Shown here: positions 27,249 to 36,982 of the stretch, piece by piece
Numbering within the stretch: the stretch's first letter is position 1
Layout of the letters: each line of letters begins with the position of its first letter
Origin: Mixta theicola
Lineage (GTDB): Bacteria; Pseudomonadota; Gammaproteobacteria; Enterobacterales; Enterobacteriaceae
Length of the DNA: 64,000 nt
NCBI RefSeq assembly: GCF_002895925.1
Contig: NZ_NWUO01000003.1
Location: 62,001 to 126,000, forward strand
Direction: 5' to 3'
Notes under the pieces: generated by a model
Seen by the model: the letters and a program-made list of their open reading frames with translations, nothing else
Databases searched by the model: none
Told to the model about the DNA's origin: nothing
Program-made: the position numbers and the translations under genes

Positions 27249-28340
27249 TTACTGAACCTGCGGAAAACGCAGCGCGCTTTTTTCCTCGTCGCTGAGTGCT
27301 GGCCGCCGGGACTGGCCGCTTTCTGACGCTTTTACCGCCGCCTCTAATACCGCCATGACCGCCAGCGCCTGCTCAGGCGGCACCGGATTCTCCTGCGCGC
27401 CGTTCAGCGCGTGAGCGATCTGGATATAATACTGGCGCTGATCGCCCGCTGGCGTAGGCAGCTGTGCTTGCTCTTCGCCACTGTACAGCACCATCGCTTC
27501 ATCATCCTCACCCCACCCTGCGCTGCCGGGCGTTACGCCAGCCAGCAGCTGGCTTTCCTGACGGTCAGCCCGCCCTTTAATCAGGCTGCCTTTGGTGCCG
27601 TGTACGCTAAAGCGCGCTACGCCACCGGCCACCAGCATACTGCAGTGCAGGATCACCCGGTGCGATGGATAATTTAATACCACGTGCGCCCAGTCGTTAA
27701 CTTCCGCATGGTCACGCAGCGTGGCGATATTGCCCTGCACGCTCTCCGGCAGTCCAAATAACTGAAGGGTCTGATCGATCAGATGCGGGCCTATATCGAA
27801 CCACAGGCCGCTGCCCGGCACGTTCTGCTCGCGCCAGCGCACCCGAACCTGCGGGCGGAAACGATCGATATGCGATTCAAACTGCACCACCTGCCCAACC
27901 CGCCCCTGCTCTATCGCCTGGCGTACGCCGAGATAGTCGCTATCCCAGCGGCGGTTGTGAAATACCGACAGCAGCAGCCCTTTCTCCTGCGCCAGCGCGA
28001 TCAGCTCACGCGCCTCCTGCATATCCAGCGTAAAAGGTTTATCCACCACCACATGCTTACCGGCTTCCAGCGCCTGGCGCGCCAGCGGCGCATGGGTGGT
28101 ATTCGGCGAGGCGATCACCACCAGATCGATATCCGGATGCGCGATCGCCTGCTGCGGATCGTCGATCACGCGCATACCGGGGAGATCGGCATGGACTTTA
28201 GCGGCATTGCTGGAGGCGATAGCATATAAATTCAGGCCCGCCGTAGCGGAGATCAGCGGTGCATGAAAGGTTTTACCGGCAAAACCATAGCCAATCAGCA
28301 CAACGTTAAGCATCTTTGCAGGCGTAGCGGTGTTACTCAT
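27249..28340 (-). CDS. Gfo/Idh/MocA family oxidoreductase, YdgJ-like
   Basis: An NAD(P)-dependent sugar or inositol-type dehydrogenase of 363 residues. The N-terminal Rossmann motif is GYGFAGKTFHAP, and the family signature reads HVVVDKPFTL, with DKP in place of the common EKP; the catalytic region GPHLIDQTLQLFGLP follows. It resembles E. coli YdgJ (FHNRRWDSD, FESHIDRFRPQVR). The substrate is unknown. The ATG at 28340 has AAGGAG at good distance. It overlaps the preceding DeoR-type regulator gene by 8 nt, so the pair is one operon. Confidence 0.85.
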   Translation of the reverse strand: MSNTATPAKMLNVVLIGYGFAGKTFHAPLISATAGLNLYAIASSNAAKVHADLPGMRVIDDPQQAIAHPDIDLVVIASPNTTHAPLARQALEAGKHVVVDKPFTLDMQEARELIALAQEKGLLLSVFHNRRWDSDYLGVRQAIEQGRVGQVVQFESHIDRFRPQVRVRWREQNVPGSGLWFDIGPHLIDQTLQLFGLPESVQGNIATLRDHAEVNDWAHVVLNYPSHRVILHCSMLVAGGVARFSVHGTKGSLIKGRADRQESQLLAGVTPGSAGWGEDDEAMVLYSGEEQAQLPTPAGDQRQYYIQIAHALNGAQENPVPPEQALAVMAVLEAAVKASESGQSRRPALSDEEKSALRFPQVQ

Positions 28341-29091
28341 GTTGTTCTCCTTCAGCGATAACAGAGACGTCGATGGAAGATAAAGCAGGCAGCTCATCCC
28401 AGCGACGATCGATAAACAGGCGTTGTATCTCGCTTAAATCCGCGACCCGATGAGGCTGGCAACGGTTTAGCTTTAAATGATCGGCCACCAGCCAGCGCTG
28501 GGCGCTAAACGCCAGCATGGCGCGTTTGATTTCAGCGTCCGCCTCGTGGCTGGCGCTAAGTCCAAGCGTGGGATGCACCGCGCAGGCGCCCAGCACGGCA
28601 ATGTCGGCGCGATAGCGCTGCAACATCGCCAGCGTGGCGGCACCGGCGAACAGGCGCTGCGCGTTATCCCACTGCCCGCCCAGCAAAATAAGTTCAATAT
28701 CGGGACGATCGCTAAGCGCCCAGGCAATATCCAGCGAGGCGGTAATCACCCGCGCCGGAACGGTCAATGCGGCGGCAACCGCCAGCACCGTATTGCCTGC
28801 ATCCAGCATCAGCGTACTGCCCGGCGGGATCTGCGCCGCAACCGCTGCTCCCAGCCGCTGCCTGGTGGCGTTAAGTACCGCGCTGCGCGCCCGGCGCGTC
28901 ATTACCGGCACGTCCAGCGCTATCGCCCCGCCATGATTTTTCTGCGCCAGCCCCTGCTGTTGCAGATCGTTAAGATCGCGACGCACGGTATCAACCGATA
29001 CCTGTAATGCCCGAGCAAGCTGCGTCACGCTGGACTGCCCTTGTTCGCTGAGCAGCGTTAATAAGGTTTTCTGACGAGCAGCTTTATGCAT
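28333..29091 (-). CDS. DeoR family transcriptional regulator
   Basis: A 252-residue repressor with an N-terminal helix-turn-helix (TLLSEQGQSSVTQLARALQV, then VDTVRRDLNDLQQQG) and a C-terminal phosphosugar-binding domain (LMLDAGNTVLAVAA, LILLGGQWDN). I start at the ATG at 29091 with AGGATCC upstream; the frame extends to 29121 but the extra ten residues are not family-like. The stop lies inside the start of the downstream oxidoreductase gene, so it probably regulates that gene and itself in response to a sugar phosphate. Confidence 0.88.
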   Translation of the reverse strand: MHKAARQKTLLTLLSEQGQSSVTQLARALQVSVDTVRRDLNDLQQQGLAQKNHGGAIALDVPVMTRRARSAVLNATRQRLGAAVAAQIPPGSTLMLDAGNTVLAVAAALTVPARVITASLDIAWALSDRPDIELILLGGQWDNAQRLFAGAATLAMLQRYRADIAVLGACAVHPTLGLSASHEADAEIKRAMLAFSAQRWLVADHLKLNRCQPHRVADLSEIQRLFIDRRWDELPALSSIDVSVIAEGEQHE

Positions 29092-29263
29092 AAGGATCCT
29101 CCGCAAAGCAATATACGGCAAAAAACAGCAAAAAGCCGCAAAAATAACGTATGCTGCGCGTGGATCAGCGTCTGGCTGCTAAAGGATAGCGTTACAAAGG
29201 GCTAAAGGCGGCGAGGCGTAAAAAAAAGAGAAAGAGGGAAAGCATCACTGCGCGCTAAACGGC

Positions 29264-29292
29264 AAAAAAAAAGGCCGGTCATCACCGGCCTT
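29264..29292 (-). terminator. rho-independent terminator after cysS
   Basis: On the minus strand, stem AAGGCCGGT/ACCGGCCTT with loop GATG, followed by a nine-base T run. It lies 9 nt beyond the cysS stop. Confidence 0.92.
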
Positions 29293-29300
29293 ACAGAAGT

Positions 29301-30680
29301 TTATTTACGACGCCAGGTAGTGCCCTGCGGCCCATCCTCCAGCACAATGCCAAGCGCATTCAGCCTGTCGCGCGCAATATCCGCCTGCGCCCACTCTTTG
29401 GCCTGACGCGCATCGTTGCGCATTTTAATCAGCGCTTCGATTTCCGCAACGTCATCATCCTGCGCGTCGCCCTGCAGGAATAGCTCAGGATCCTGACCCA
29501 GCAGACCCAGCACGCCTGCCAGCTCACGCAGACGCGCGGCCAGCCCGTTAGCCACGGTCATATCTTCCGCTTTCAGGCGGTTGACCTCACGGGCCAGATC
29601 GAACAGCACCGAGTAAGCTTCCGGCGTATTGAAATCATCATCCATCGCCGTGCGGAAACGGGTAACGAACGCTTCGCCACCTGCCGCTTCAGCGTCGGCA
29701 TCGGTATGACGCAGCGCGGTATACAGACGCTCCAGCGCCGCACGCGCCTGTTTCAGGTTTTCTTCGCCATAGTTAAGCTGGCTACGGTAGTGACCGGACA
29801 TCAGGAAATAGCGCACCGTTTCCGCATCAAAATGCTGTAGCACATCGCGAATGGTAAAGAAGTTGCCGAGAGATTTAGACATCTTCTCGCGATCCACCAT
29901 CACCATACCGGAGTGCATCCAGTAATTAACGTACGGGCCGTCATGGGCGCAGGTTGATTGCGCAATTTCGTTTTCATGATGCGGGAACATCAGGTCAGAA
30001 CCGCCGCCGTGAATATCGAAATGTTCGCCCAGCTGTTTGCAGTTCATCGCCGAACATTCGATATGCCAGCCCGGACGTCCGGCACCCCACGGCGACGGCC
30101 AGCTTGGCTCGTCCGCTTTCGACATCTTCCACAAGACAAAATCCATCGGATTGCGCTTCACCTCCGCCACTTCTACCCGAGCGCCAGCCTGCAGCTGCTC
30201 CAGATCCTGACGGGAAAGAGAGCCGTAATTCGGATCGCTGTCTACGGCAAACATCACGTCGCCGTTGCTGGCGACATAAGCGTGGCCACGGGCGATCAGC
30301 TTTTCCGCCAGTTCAATAATTTCGCTGATATGGCGCGTGGCGCGCGGCTCCAGATCGGGCGGCAGAATATTCAGCGCGCGAAAATCTGCGTGCATCTCTG
30401 CAATCATGCGGTTGGTAAGATCTTCTACCGTTTCCTGATTTTCATTGGCGCGTTTGATAATTTTGTCATCAATATCGGTAATATTGCGTACATATTTCAG
30501 CTGATAGCCGCAGTAGCGTAGGTAGCGCGCTACAATATCAAAGGCCACAAAAGTACGGCCATGGCCGATATGGCTGAGGTCATAAACGGTAATGCCGCAC
30601 ACGTACATGCCCACTTCTCCGGCATGAATCGGTTTAAATTCCTCTTTTTGTCGCGTCAGGGTATTAAAAATTTTAAGCAT
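29301..30680 (-). CDS. cysS: cysteinyl-tRNA synthetase
   Basis: CysRS of 459 residues (E. coli 461). The class I signatures are HIGH in [10 protein letters not shown] and KMSKS in [12 protein letters not shown]. Zinc ligands are visible as Cys28 (YVCGITVYD) and the later [15 protein letters not shown]. Strong match to the enterobacterial family throughout. It is divergent from ppiB, with a 244-nt gap that must contain promoters for both. Confidence 0.97.
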   Translation of the reverse strand: MLKIFNTLTRQKEEFKPIHAGEVGMYVCGITVYDLSHIGHGRTFVAFDIVARYLRYCGYQLKYVRNITDIDDKIIKRANENQETVEDLTNRMIAEMHADFRALNILPPDLEPRATRHISEIIELAEKLIARGHAYVASNGDVMFAVDSDPNYGSLSRQDLEQLQAGARVEVAEVKRNPMDFVLWKMSKADEPSWPSPWGAGRPGWHIECSAMNCKQLGEHFDIHGGGSDLMFPHHENEIAQSTCAHDGPYVNYWMHSGMVMVDREKMSKSLGNFFTIRDVLQHFDAETVRYFLMSGHYRSQLNYGEENLKQARAALERLYTALRHTDADAEAAGGEAFVTRFRTAMDDDFNTPEAYSVLFDLAREVNRLKAEDMTVANGLAARLRELAGVLGLLGQDPELFLQGDAQDDDVAEIEALIKMRNDARQAKEWAQADIARDRLNALGIVLEDGPQGTTWRRK

Positions 30681-30924
30681 TGAACTTTCCGTATAAGCGT
30701 GTGCGGATAAACGAAATCAGAAGGTCTATTTTTCACGTAAGCGCGACGCAATGCAAGAAAGGAGACAGCGCACCGCACCGGCGGCGGGCAGAAAGCCCTT
30801 CTGCGCTTACTGACGCCAGCGCGCGAATTATGTTATAAGAGGCGTCTGTTAAAACTGGCCCGGCACCCTGATCCAGGGAGCGGGTACAGCCTCTTAAAAA
30901 CTCCAACCTTTACAGGATGAGATT

Positions 30925-31419
30925 ATGGTTACTTTCCAGACTAATCATGGCGATATTGTGATCAAAACGTTTGATGACAAAGCGCCTGCGACCGTGCAGA
31001 ACTTCCTGGACTACTGTCGTGAAGGTTTCTACGACAACACCATTTTTCACCGTGTGATCAACGGCTTTATGATCCAGGGCGGCGGCTTTGAGCCGGGCAT
31101 GCAACAGAAAGCCACCAAAGCGGAAATCCGCAACGAAGCCAACAACGGCCTGAAAAACACCCGCGGCACGCTGGCGATGGCGCGTACTTCCGCACCGCAC
31201 TCCGCTACCGCGCAGTTCTTTATCAACGTAGCAGACAATGACTTCCTGAACTTCCGTGACGAAAGCCTGCAGGGCTGGGGTTACTGCGTGTTTGCCGAAG
31301 TAGTAGAAGGCATGGACGTGGTTGAGAAAATCAAAGGCGTTTCTACCGGCCGCAGCGGCATGCATCAGGATGTGCCGAAAGAAGACGTGATCATTCAGAA
31401 AGTCACCGTTAGCGAGTAA
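30925..31419 (+). CDS. ppiB: peptidyl-prolyl cis-trans isomerase B (cyclophilin)
   Basis: Cytoplasmic cyclophilin of 164 residues; it isomerises Xaa-Pro bonds. Active-site segments [33 protein letters not shown] and [11 protein letters not shown] match E. coli PpiB. It shares TAATG with lpxH (1-nt overlap), as in E. coli, so the two are cotranscribed. Confidence 0.97.
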   Translation: MVTFQTNHGDIVIKTFDDKAPATVQNFLDYCREGFYDNTIFHRVINGFMIQGGGFEPGMQQKATKAEIRNEANNGLKNTRGTLAMARTSAPHSATAQFFINVADNDFLNFRDESLQGWGYCVFAEVVEGMDVVEKIKGVSTGRSGMHQDVPKEDVIIQKVTVSE

Positions 31420-32135
31420 TGTCACGCACGCTATTTATCGCAGATCTGCATCTGTGTCAGCAAGAACCGGCAATTACTGCCGGTTTTCTGCGTTTTTTGC
31501 AGCGCGAAACGCAAAATGCCGATGCGTTGTACATTCTGGGCGATCTGTTTGAGGCCTGGATCGGCGATGACGATCCCAACCCGCTGCATCAGCAGGTTGC
31601 CGCTGCGCTGCGGGCGCTGCCGCTGCCGGTTTATTTCATTCATGGCAATCGCGATTTTCTGTTGGGCCGACGCTACGCCCGCGCCAGCGGTATGCAGTTG
31701 CTGCCGGAAGAGCAGGTGCTGAACCTGTACGGCAGATCGGTGCTGATTATGCATGGCGACACGCTATGTACCGATGATGAAGGCTATCAGCGTTTTCGCC
31801 GTAAAGTGCATCAGCGCTGGCTGCAAAAGCTGTTTCTCGCCCTGCCGCTGCGGCTGCGTCAGCGCATCGCCCTGCGTATGCGCGACGGCAGTAAAGATGC
31901 TAATCGGCAAAAATCGGTCGCGATTATGGATGTGAATCCTCAGGCGGTGGTGGATGCCATGCAGCGCCATCGGGTGCAGTGGCTGATTCACGGTCATACC
32001 CATCGTCCGGCGGTACATACGCTGACGGTTAACGACCAGCCGGCGGAACGTCTGGTGCTGGGCGCCTGGCACCGCGCCGGCTCAATGATCGAAGTGACCC
32101 CGCAAGGGCTTTCCCTGATCCATTTCCCTTTTTAA
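31419..32135 (+). CDS. lpxH: UDP-2,3-diacylglucosamine diphosphatase
   Basis: LpxH hydrolyses UDP-2,3-diacylglucosamine to lipid X in lipid A synthesis. The 238-residue calcineurin-like metallophosphoesterase has its metal-binding motifs in order: ADLHL at residues 8-12, [20 protein letters not shown] and HGHTHRP. It begins on the base shared with the ppiB stop. A hairpin follows, then purE with its own PurR site. Confidence 0.96.
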   Translation: MSRTLFIADLHLCQQEPAITAGFLRFLQRETQNADALYILGDLFEAWIGDDDPNPLHQQVAAALRALPLPVYFIHGNRDFLLGRRYARASGMQLLPEEQVLNLYGRSVLIMHGDTLCTDDEGYQRFRRKVHQRWLQKLFLALPLRLRQRIALRMRDGSKDANRQKSVAIMDVNPQAVVDAMQRHRVQWLIHGHTHRPAVHTLTVNDQPAERLVLGAWHRAGSMIEVTPQGLSLIHFPF

Positions 32136-32158
32136 AAGCGGTGAGCAGGCCGCTTTTA
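32133..32158 (+). terminator. terminator overlapping the lpxH stop
   Basis: Stem TAAAAGCGG/CCGCTTTTA with an 8-nt loop; the first stem bases are the lpxH stop codon. The T run is short, so moderate strength. Confidence 0.65.
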
Positions 32159-32174
32159 GCGCCGTAATCCAGCT

Positions 32175-32190
32175 ACGCAACCGTTTTCCT
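32175..32190. promoter_or_regulatory. PurR operator of purEK
   Basis: ACGCAACCGTTTTCCT matches the purine repressor box (consensus ACGCAAACGTTTGCGT) with few changes and the E. coli purE operator nearly exactly. It lies 91 nt upstream of the purE start. PurR with hypoxanthine or guanine would repress purEK. Confidence 0.85.
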
Positions 32191-32280
32191 TGCGCCAGAG
32201 ACATGATATTCTCTGTGCCCTTCCCGACCGCGTGAAAACCACGCCGGTGTCTTTTGGATAATCACAGGAGTCGCATCCGC

Positions 32281-32790
32281 ATGTCTCTTAACGCCGCCCC
32301 GACCCGCATCGCCATCGTCATGGGTTCTAAAAGTGACTGGGCCACTATGCAGTTCGCTGCGGAAATCCTTACCGTTCTGGACGTTCCTTTTCATGTTGAA
32401 ATCGTTTCTGCGCATCGCACGCCTGATAAGCTGTTTAGCTTTGCCGAAGGCGCGGCGGACAACGGTTTGCAGGTGATTATCGCCGGTGCCGGCGGCGCGG
32501 CGCATCTGCCTGGCATGCTGGCGGCGAAAACGCTGGTGCCGGTGCTGGGCGTACCGGTACAAAGCGCGGCGCTGAGCGGCATCGACAGCCTCTATTCCAT
32601 TGTGCAGATGCCGCGCGGTATTCCGGTCGGCACGCTGGCGATTGGTAAAGCGGGCGCGGCCAATGCCGCCCTGCTGGCGGCCCAAATTCTGGCGACGCAC
32701 GACCGCGAGCTGGCGACGCGCCTTACCGCGTGGCGTCAGGCGCAGACGGATGAGGTGTTGAATAACCCCGATCCGCGGGAGGAAGCATGA
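32281..32790 (+). CDS. purE: N5-carboxyaminoimidazole ribonucleotide mutase
   Basis: Class I PurE converts N5-CAIR to CAIR in purine synthesis, using the product of PurK. The ATG at 32281 gives 169 residues; the frame open from 32254 includes the ribosome-binding site. The conserved [15 protein letters not shown] and [11 protein letters not shown] active-site segments are present. It overlaps purK by 4 nt. Confidence 0.96.
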   Translation: MSLNAAPTRIAIVMGSKSDWATMQFAAEILTVLDVPFHVEIVSAHRTPDKLFSFAEGAADNGLQVIIAGAGGAAHLPGMLAAKTLVPVLGVPVQSAALSGIDSLYSIVQMPRGIPVGTLAIGKAGAANAALLAAQILATHDRELATRLTAWRQAQTDEVLNNPDPREEA

Positions 32791-33854
32791 AGCCGGTTTG
32801 CGTTCTGGGCAATGGGCAGCTGGGAAGAATGCTGCGTCAGGCGGGCGAACCGCTGGGCATCGCGGTTTATCCGGTCGGCCTGGACGCTGAGCCGGAAGCG
32901 TTACCGATTCAGCAAAGCGTGATCACCGCTGAAATTGAGCGCTGGCCGGAAACGGCCCTGACGCGTGAGCTGGCGCGGCATCCGGCCTTTGTGAACCGCG
33001 ATATTTTTCCGCTGCTTGCCGACCGTCTGACGCAAAAGCAGCTGCTTGATCGACTGGGGCTGGCGACCGCGCCGTGGCGCTTGCTCGCTTGCGCCGAACA
33101 ATGGCCGCAGCTTTTTGCGCAGCTGGGCGAGCTGGCGATCGTTAAGCGTCGTACCGGCGGGTATGACGGACGCGGCCAATGGCGTTTGCGCGCCGGAGAA
33201 ACCGACGCGCTGCCGGCTGATTGCTACGGCGAATGCATCGTTGAGCAGGGCATCAACTTTTCCGGTGAAGTTTCGCTGGTGGGCGCGCGCGGACATAACG
33301 GCAAGACGGTGTTTTATCCGCTGACGCATAACCTGCATCAGGAAGGGATCCTGCGCAACAGCGTAGCGCTGCCGCAGCCTGACCGCGCACTGCAACAGCA
33401 GGCGGAGCAGATGCTGAGCGCGATTATGCATGAGCTCAACTATGTTGGCGTAATGGCGATGGAATGCTTTGTGGTGCCGCAGGGGCTGCTGATAAACGAG
33501 CTGGCGCCGCGCGTGCATAACAGCGGTCACTGGACGCAAAACGGTGCGTCCATTAGCCAGTTTGAGCTGCATCTGCGCGCGATCCTCGATCTGCCGCTGC
33601 CGCAGCCGGTGGTCAGCACGCCGTCGGTGATGGTAAACCTGATCGGCACCGCGCTAAATCAGCAGTGGCTCAGTGAGCCGCTGGTGCATCTGCACTGGTA
33701 CGAAAAAGAGGTGCGGTCCGGTCGTAAAGTCGGCCATCTGAACCTGAGCGATCCCGATGGACAGCGTCTCGCTGGCGCGCTACAGGGGCTGGTGCCGATG
33801 CTGCCGCCGGAATATGCCAGCGGCATTGAATGGGCGCAGGCGATGCTACGCTAA
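32787..33854 (+). CDS. purK: 5-(carboxyamino)imidazole ribonucleotide synthase
   Basis: PurK is an ATP-grasp enzyme that carboxylates AIR to N5-CAIR at the cost of ATP. The 355-residue product starts [20 protein letters not shown]; the ATP-grasp elements include [14 protein letters not shown] and [14 protein letters not shown]. It overlaps purE by 4 nt and is followed by a hairpin between it and the convergent ybbP. Confidence 0.96.
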   Translation: MKPVCVLGNGQLGRMLRQAGEPLGIAVYPVGLDAEPEALPIQQSVITAEIERWPETALTRELARHPAFVNRDIFPLLADRLTQKQLLDRLGLATAPWRLLACAEQWPQLFAQLGELAIVKRRTGGYDGRGQWRLRAGETDALPADCYGECIVEQGINFSGEVSLVGARGHNGKTVFYPLTHNLHQEGILRNSVALPQPDRALQQQAEQMLSAIMHELNYVGVMAMECFVVPQGLLINELAPRVHNSGHWTQNGASISQFELHLRAILDLPLPQPVVSTPSVMVNLIGTALNQQWLSEPLVHLHWYEKEVRSGRKVGHLNLSDPDGQRLAGALQGLVPMLPPEYASGIEWAQAMLR

Positions 33855-33860
33855 ACGATA

Positions 33861-33887
33861 TGGCGGTCTGCCCCAGGCGGACCGCCA
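33861..33887. terminator. hairpin between purK and ybbP
   Basis: Twelve-pair stem TGGCGGTCTGCC/GGCGGACCGCCA with a CCA loop and one G:U pair. It lies 6 nt past the purK stop and 4 nt from the ybbP stop, so probably serves both convergent genes, though it lacks a T run. Confidence 0.6.
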
Positions 33888-33890
33888 GTG

Positions 33891-36299
33891 TCAGAAACTA
33901 CGGAACAGCGCTTTACCGCGCAGTAGCCGAATGCCCAGCCAGCCGCCGCACAGCGAAAGCAGCAGCGCCCCGCTTAACGGCAGCGCAATCCAGAGTCGAT
34001 AGTCAGGCTCCCACGGAAAATCGAATACCTTACGCTGCAATCCCCATAATGCCGCCTCGGCGCCCAGCACCGCCGCCGCGCCCGCCACCATGCCTGACAG
34101 CGCAAATTCATACCACAACGTTGAACGCAGCAGCTTTTTCCCGGCGCCCAGCGTGCGGTAAACCACCAGCTCCTGTCGCCGCTGGCGCATGCCAACCTGG
34201 ACCTGCGCCAGCAGCAGCAGCAGCCCGCAGGCGATAACCAGAATCACCATAATCCCCAGCGCCTGGCTTACCTGCGCCAGAACCTGACCTATCTGGCGCA
34301 TCATCGCCCCAATATCCAGCAGGCTGAGCGTCGGGAAAGCACGATTCAGCTGGGTCAGCGTCTCCGCGTCGCCATCAAGGCGGAAGCTGGTTAGCCAGGT
34401 TTGTGGCTGTTCATCAAGCGCGCCCGGCGGGAAGATAAAGAAAAAGTTAGGCCGCAGGCTTTCCCAGTCAACTTTACGCAGGCTGCTAATTTTAGCGCTG
34501 AACGGCTGCGTATTGCCGGTAAAGGTCAGGGTATCACCGAGCTTCACGCCTAAACGATCGGCCAGTTCCACCTCCATTGAAACCTCTCCGGCGCGCGGCG
34601 GCCACTGTCCGGCCACAATCGGGTTATGTTCCGGGCGGTGCGCTAAGGAGGTCAGATTAAGCTCGCGGTTTAGCGCGTTATCACGTCGTGGATCGGCAGG
34701 CTGCTGATTAATTGCCGTCAGGCGCACGCGTGCAACGGGATAAAAGGTACCGGGCTCAATCCGATGCTGCGTCAGAAAGTGCCGCACGTCTGCCACCTGT
34801 TCACGGCTGATGTTCAGTAAGAAATAGTTAGGGCTGTCGGCAGGCAACTGTTGCTGCCAGCGATCGAGCAGATCGCCGCGCAGCACCAGCAGCAGGGCCA
34901 GCAGCATAAAGGAGAGCGAAAAGGCGGCCAGCTGGCTTAAGGTTACCCACGGCTGACGCAGCAGACGATTTATCGCCAGACGCAGCGCCAGCCGACGCAC
35001 GGTCAGCCGACTCAGCAACCAGAGCGCGCCCCACCCCAGCGCCGCCAACAATGCCGCCAGCAACAGGATCCCCGCCAGCAGCACCCAGAGCAGCTTGCTG
35101 CTGCCGACCAGCAGCACCAGCAGCAATACCACCACCAGCGCCATTACCGGCAGATAAAAGCGTAACGGCCAGATGGCGGTGATGGCGTCCTGTCGCAGCA
35201 CGCGCAGCGGCTGCGTCGCTAACAGTAATCGATAAGGACGCAGCCCTACCAACAGCGAAATCGTAAACAGCGCGCCCAGCGACCAGATCCACGGCCAGAC
35301 GCCGGCGGCAGGCAGCTCGCCGGGCAGCACCGGGCGCAGCATAATTATCAGCAGCCGCTCGAATCCGGTACCTAATGCGCTACCAGCCAGCGCCGCCAGC
35401 AGCAGCACCGCCAGCCACTGTCCGCCAATCAGTTTGTGTAAGGCGCTGCGCCCGGCTCCCAGCGTTTTCAACACCGCCACCAGGTCGTAGCGGCTGCGGC
35501 AATAGTGGCTCATCGCCACCGCAACGGCCGCGACCGCCAGCAGTAGCGTCAACAGGGCCGACAGCAGTAAAAACTGCTGGGCGCGCTGCATCGATCGGCC
35601 CAGCGCATCTTCTGAATTTTCCACGCTCAGCCAACGCTGATCGCTTTTTAACTGCGGCGTAAGCCAGCGATCGTAGCGGCTTAGCGCCTCCGCATCGCCA
35701 GCCATTTTATAACGCCAGGTCAGGCGGCTACCCGGCTGCACCGCGCCGGTTTTTTCAGCGTCAGCCAGGCTCATTAGCAGCCGTGGCGCGGTTTGGAAAG
35801 GATTAAAACCGGCATCCGGCTCCTGCAAAACCGCTCCGGCGATATGCAAACGGGTATCGCCGACATCCAGTTCATCGCCGGTTTTAACACCGGACAGCGC
35901 CATCAGCCGCGGCGCCAGCAGCACGCTGCCGGGCTGCGGTTTTAGCCCCGGCGGCTCGGTGCGTAATTCGCCAAACATTGGATAATGTTGATCGACCGCT
36001 TTTACCGCTGCCAGCTGCGGCGTCTCGCCCGCAAAGGTCATGGTCATAAAGGTCAGCTGGGCTGAGACTTTCAGCCCCAGCCGCTGCGCCTGATCCAGCC
36101 ACGGCTGCGGCACCGGATGCGCGCTGCTTAGCGTGCGGTCGCCCGCCATAAGTTCGCGGCTTTGCTGCGTCAGCCCTTTTTCCATGCGGTCGCCCAGCTT
36201 ACCCAGCGCCAGTACGCAGGCGACCGCCAACGTTAGCGCCAGCCAGACTATCAACAGCGAGGGCGAACGCCACTCGCGCCAGAACCAGCGCCAGATCAT
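33891..36299 (-). CDS. ybbP: ABC transporter permease YbbP (FtsX/MacB-like)
   Basis: An 802-residue integral membrane protein with about ten transmembrane segments and two FtsX-like permease domains separated by a soluble periplasmic part, matching E. coli YbbP (MIWRWFWREWRSPSLLIVWL, RQRRQELVVYRTLGAGKKLL). With YbbA it forms an ABC system of the lipoprotein-release/mechanotransmission type; the substrate is unknown. The start at 36299 overlaps the ybbA stop by 4 nt. In E. coli, large accessory DNA lies between ybbP and purK; here they are adjacent. Confidence 0.93.
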   Translation of the reverse strand: MIWRWFWREWRSPSLLIVWLALTLAVACVLALGKLGDRMEKGLTQQSRELMAGDRTLSSAHPVPQPWLDQAQRLGLKVSAQLTFMTMTFAGETPQLAAVKAVDQHYPMFGELRTEPPGLKPQPGSVLLAPRLMALSGVKTGDELDVGDTRLHIAGAVLQEPDAGFNPFQTAPRLLMSLADAEKTGAVQPGSRLTWRYKMAGDAEALSRYDRWLTPQLKSDQRWLSVENSEDALGRSMQRAQQFLLLSALLTLLLAVAAVAVAMSHYCRSRYDLVAVLKTLGAGRSALHKLIGGQWLAVLLLAALAGSALGTGFERLLIIMLRPVLPGELPAAGVWPWIWSLGALFTISLLVGLRPYRLLLATQPLRVLRQDAITAIWPLRFYLPVMALVVVLLLVLLVGSSKLLWVLLAGILLLAALLAALGWGALWLLSRLTVRRLALRLAINRLLRQPWVTLSQLAAFSLSFMLLALLLVLRGDLLDRWQQQLPADSPNYFLLNISREQVADVRHFLTQHRIEPGTFYPVARVRLTAINQQPADPRRDNALNRELNLTSLAHRPEHNPIVAGQWPPRAGEVSMEVELADRLGVKLGDTLTFTGNTQPFSAKISSLRKVDWESLRPNFFFIFPPGALDEQPQTWLTSFRLDGDAETLTQLNRAFPTLSLLDIGAMMRQIGQVLAQVSQALGIMVILVIACGLLLLLAQVQVGMRQRRQELVVYRTLGAGKKLLRSTLWYEFALSGMVAGAAAVLGAEAALWGLQRKVFDFPWEPDYRLWIALPLSGALLLSLCGGWLGIRLLRGKALFRSF

Positions 36300-36982
36300 G
36301 CTTCCTCCCACAGTTTGCCGTCACGCACGCGTAGCCGCCGATCGCAACGCGCCGCCAGCTGCATATCGTGGGTAACCAGAATGAGCGTGGTGGCGCTGTC
36401 GCGGTTCATGGAGAACAGCAGATCGGCAATGCGTTCGCCGGTCTGTCGATCGAGGTTGCCGGTCGGCTCATCAGCAAACAGTACGTCAGGGCGGCCATTA
36501 AAGGCGCGAGCCAGCGCCACGCGCTGTTGCTCGCCGCCGGAAAGCTGCGATGGTAAATGATGCAGGCGTTTGCCCAGGCCCAGCTGCTCCAGCAGCGCCT
36601 GCGCCTGGTCGCGACTCTGACGTTCAGGATGGCCGCGCAGCAGCGCAGGCAACTGCACGTTTTCCAGCGCGTTCAGCCCAGGCACCAGCATAAAAGATTG
36701 AAACACGAAACCGACATGGCGCGCCCGCAGCGCCGCACGCTGTTCCTCGTCCATTTCCTGCAGCGGTTTGCCGCACAGCCTGACCTCTCCGCTGCTGCCA
36801 TCATCCAGCCCGGCGAGAATGCCCAGCAGGGTGGACTTGCCCGATCCCGACTCGCCAGTCAGGGCGATGCTCTGCCCCGGTTTGACAACCAGGTCAACTC
36901 CGGTAAGGATGAGCAGCTGATGCTCCTCTTCACCGACGGATTTAGTAAGACGATGAACTTCAATAATGTTTTCCGCTGGCAT
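36296..36982 (-). CDS. ybbA: ABC transporter ATPase YbbA
   Basis: The ATP-binding partner of YbbP, 228 residues, LolD/MacB type. Walker A GESGSGKST, signature LSGGEQQRVALARAF and Walker B VLFADEPTGNLD are all intact, and the family N-terminus MPAENIIEVHRLTKSVG is present. Its 5' end overlaps the tesA start region on the other strand by 30 nt. Confidence 0.95.
   Translation of the reverse strand: MPAENIIEVHRLTKSVGEEEHQLLILTGVDLVVKPGQSIALTGESGSGKSTLLGILAGLDDGSSGEVRLCGKPLQEMDEEQRAALRARHVGFVFQSFMLVPGLNALENVQLPALLRGHPERQSRDQAQALLEQLGLGKRLHHLPSQLSGGEQQRVALARAFNGRPDVLFADEPTGNLDRQTGERIADLLFSMNRDSATTLILVTHDMQLAARCDRRLRVRDGKLWEEA

Noticed and set aside
35375-35662. Plus-strand Pro/Ala-rich frame inside ybbP
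   Set aside because: Low-complexity frame generated by antisense reading of Leu/Ala/Gly codons of the membrane protein.
36557-36952. N-terminal extension of tesA
   Set aside because: It is antisense to ybbA; TesA needs its signal peptide at the ATG at 36953.
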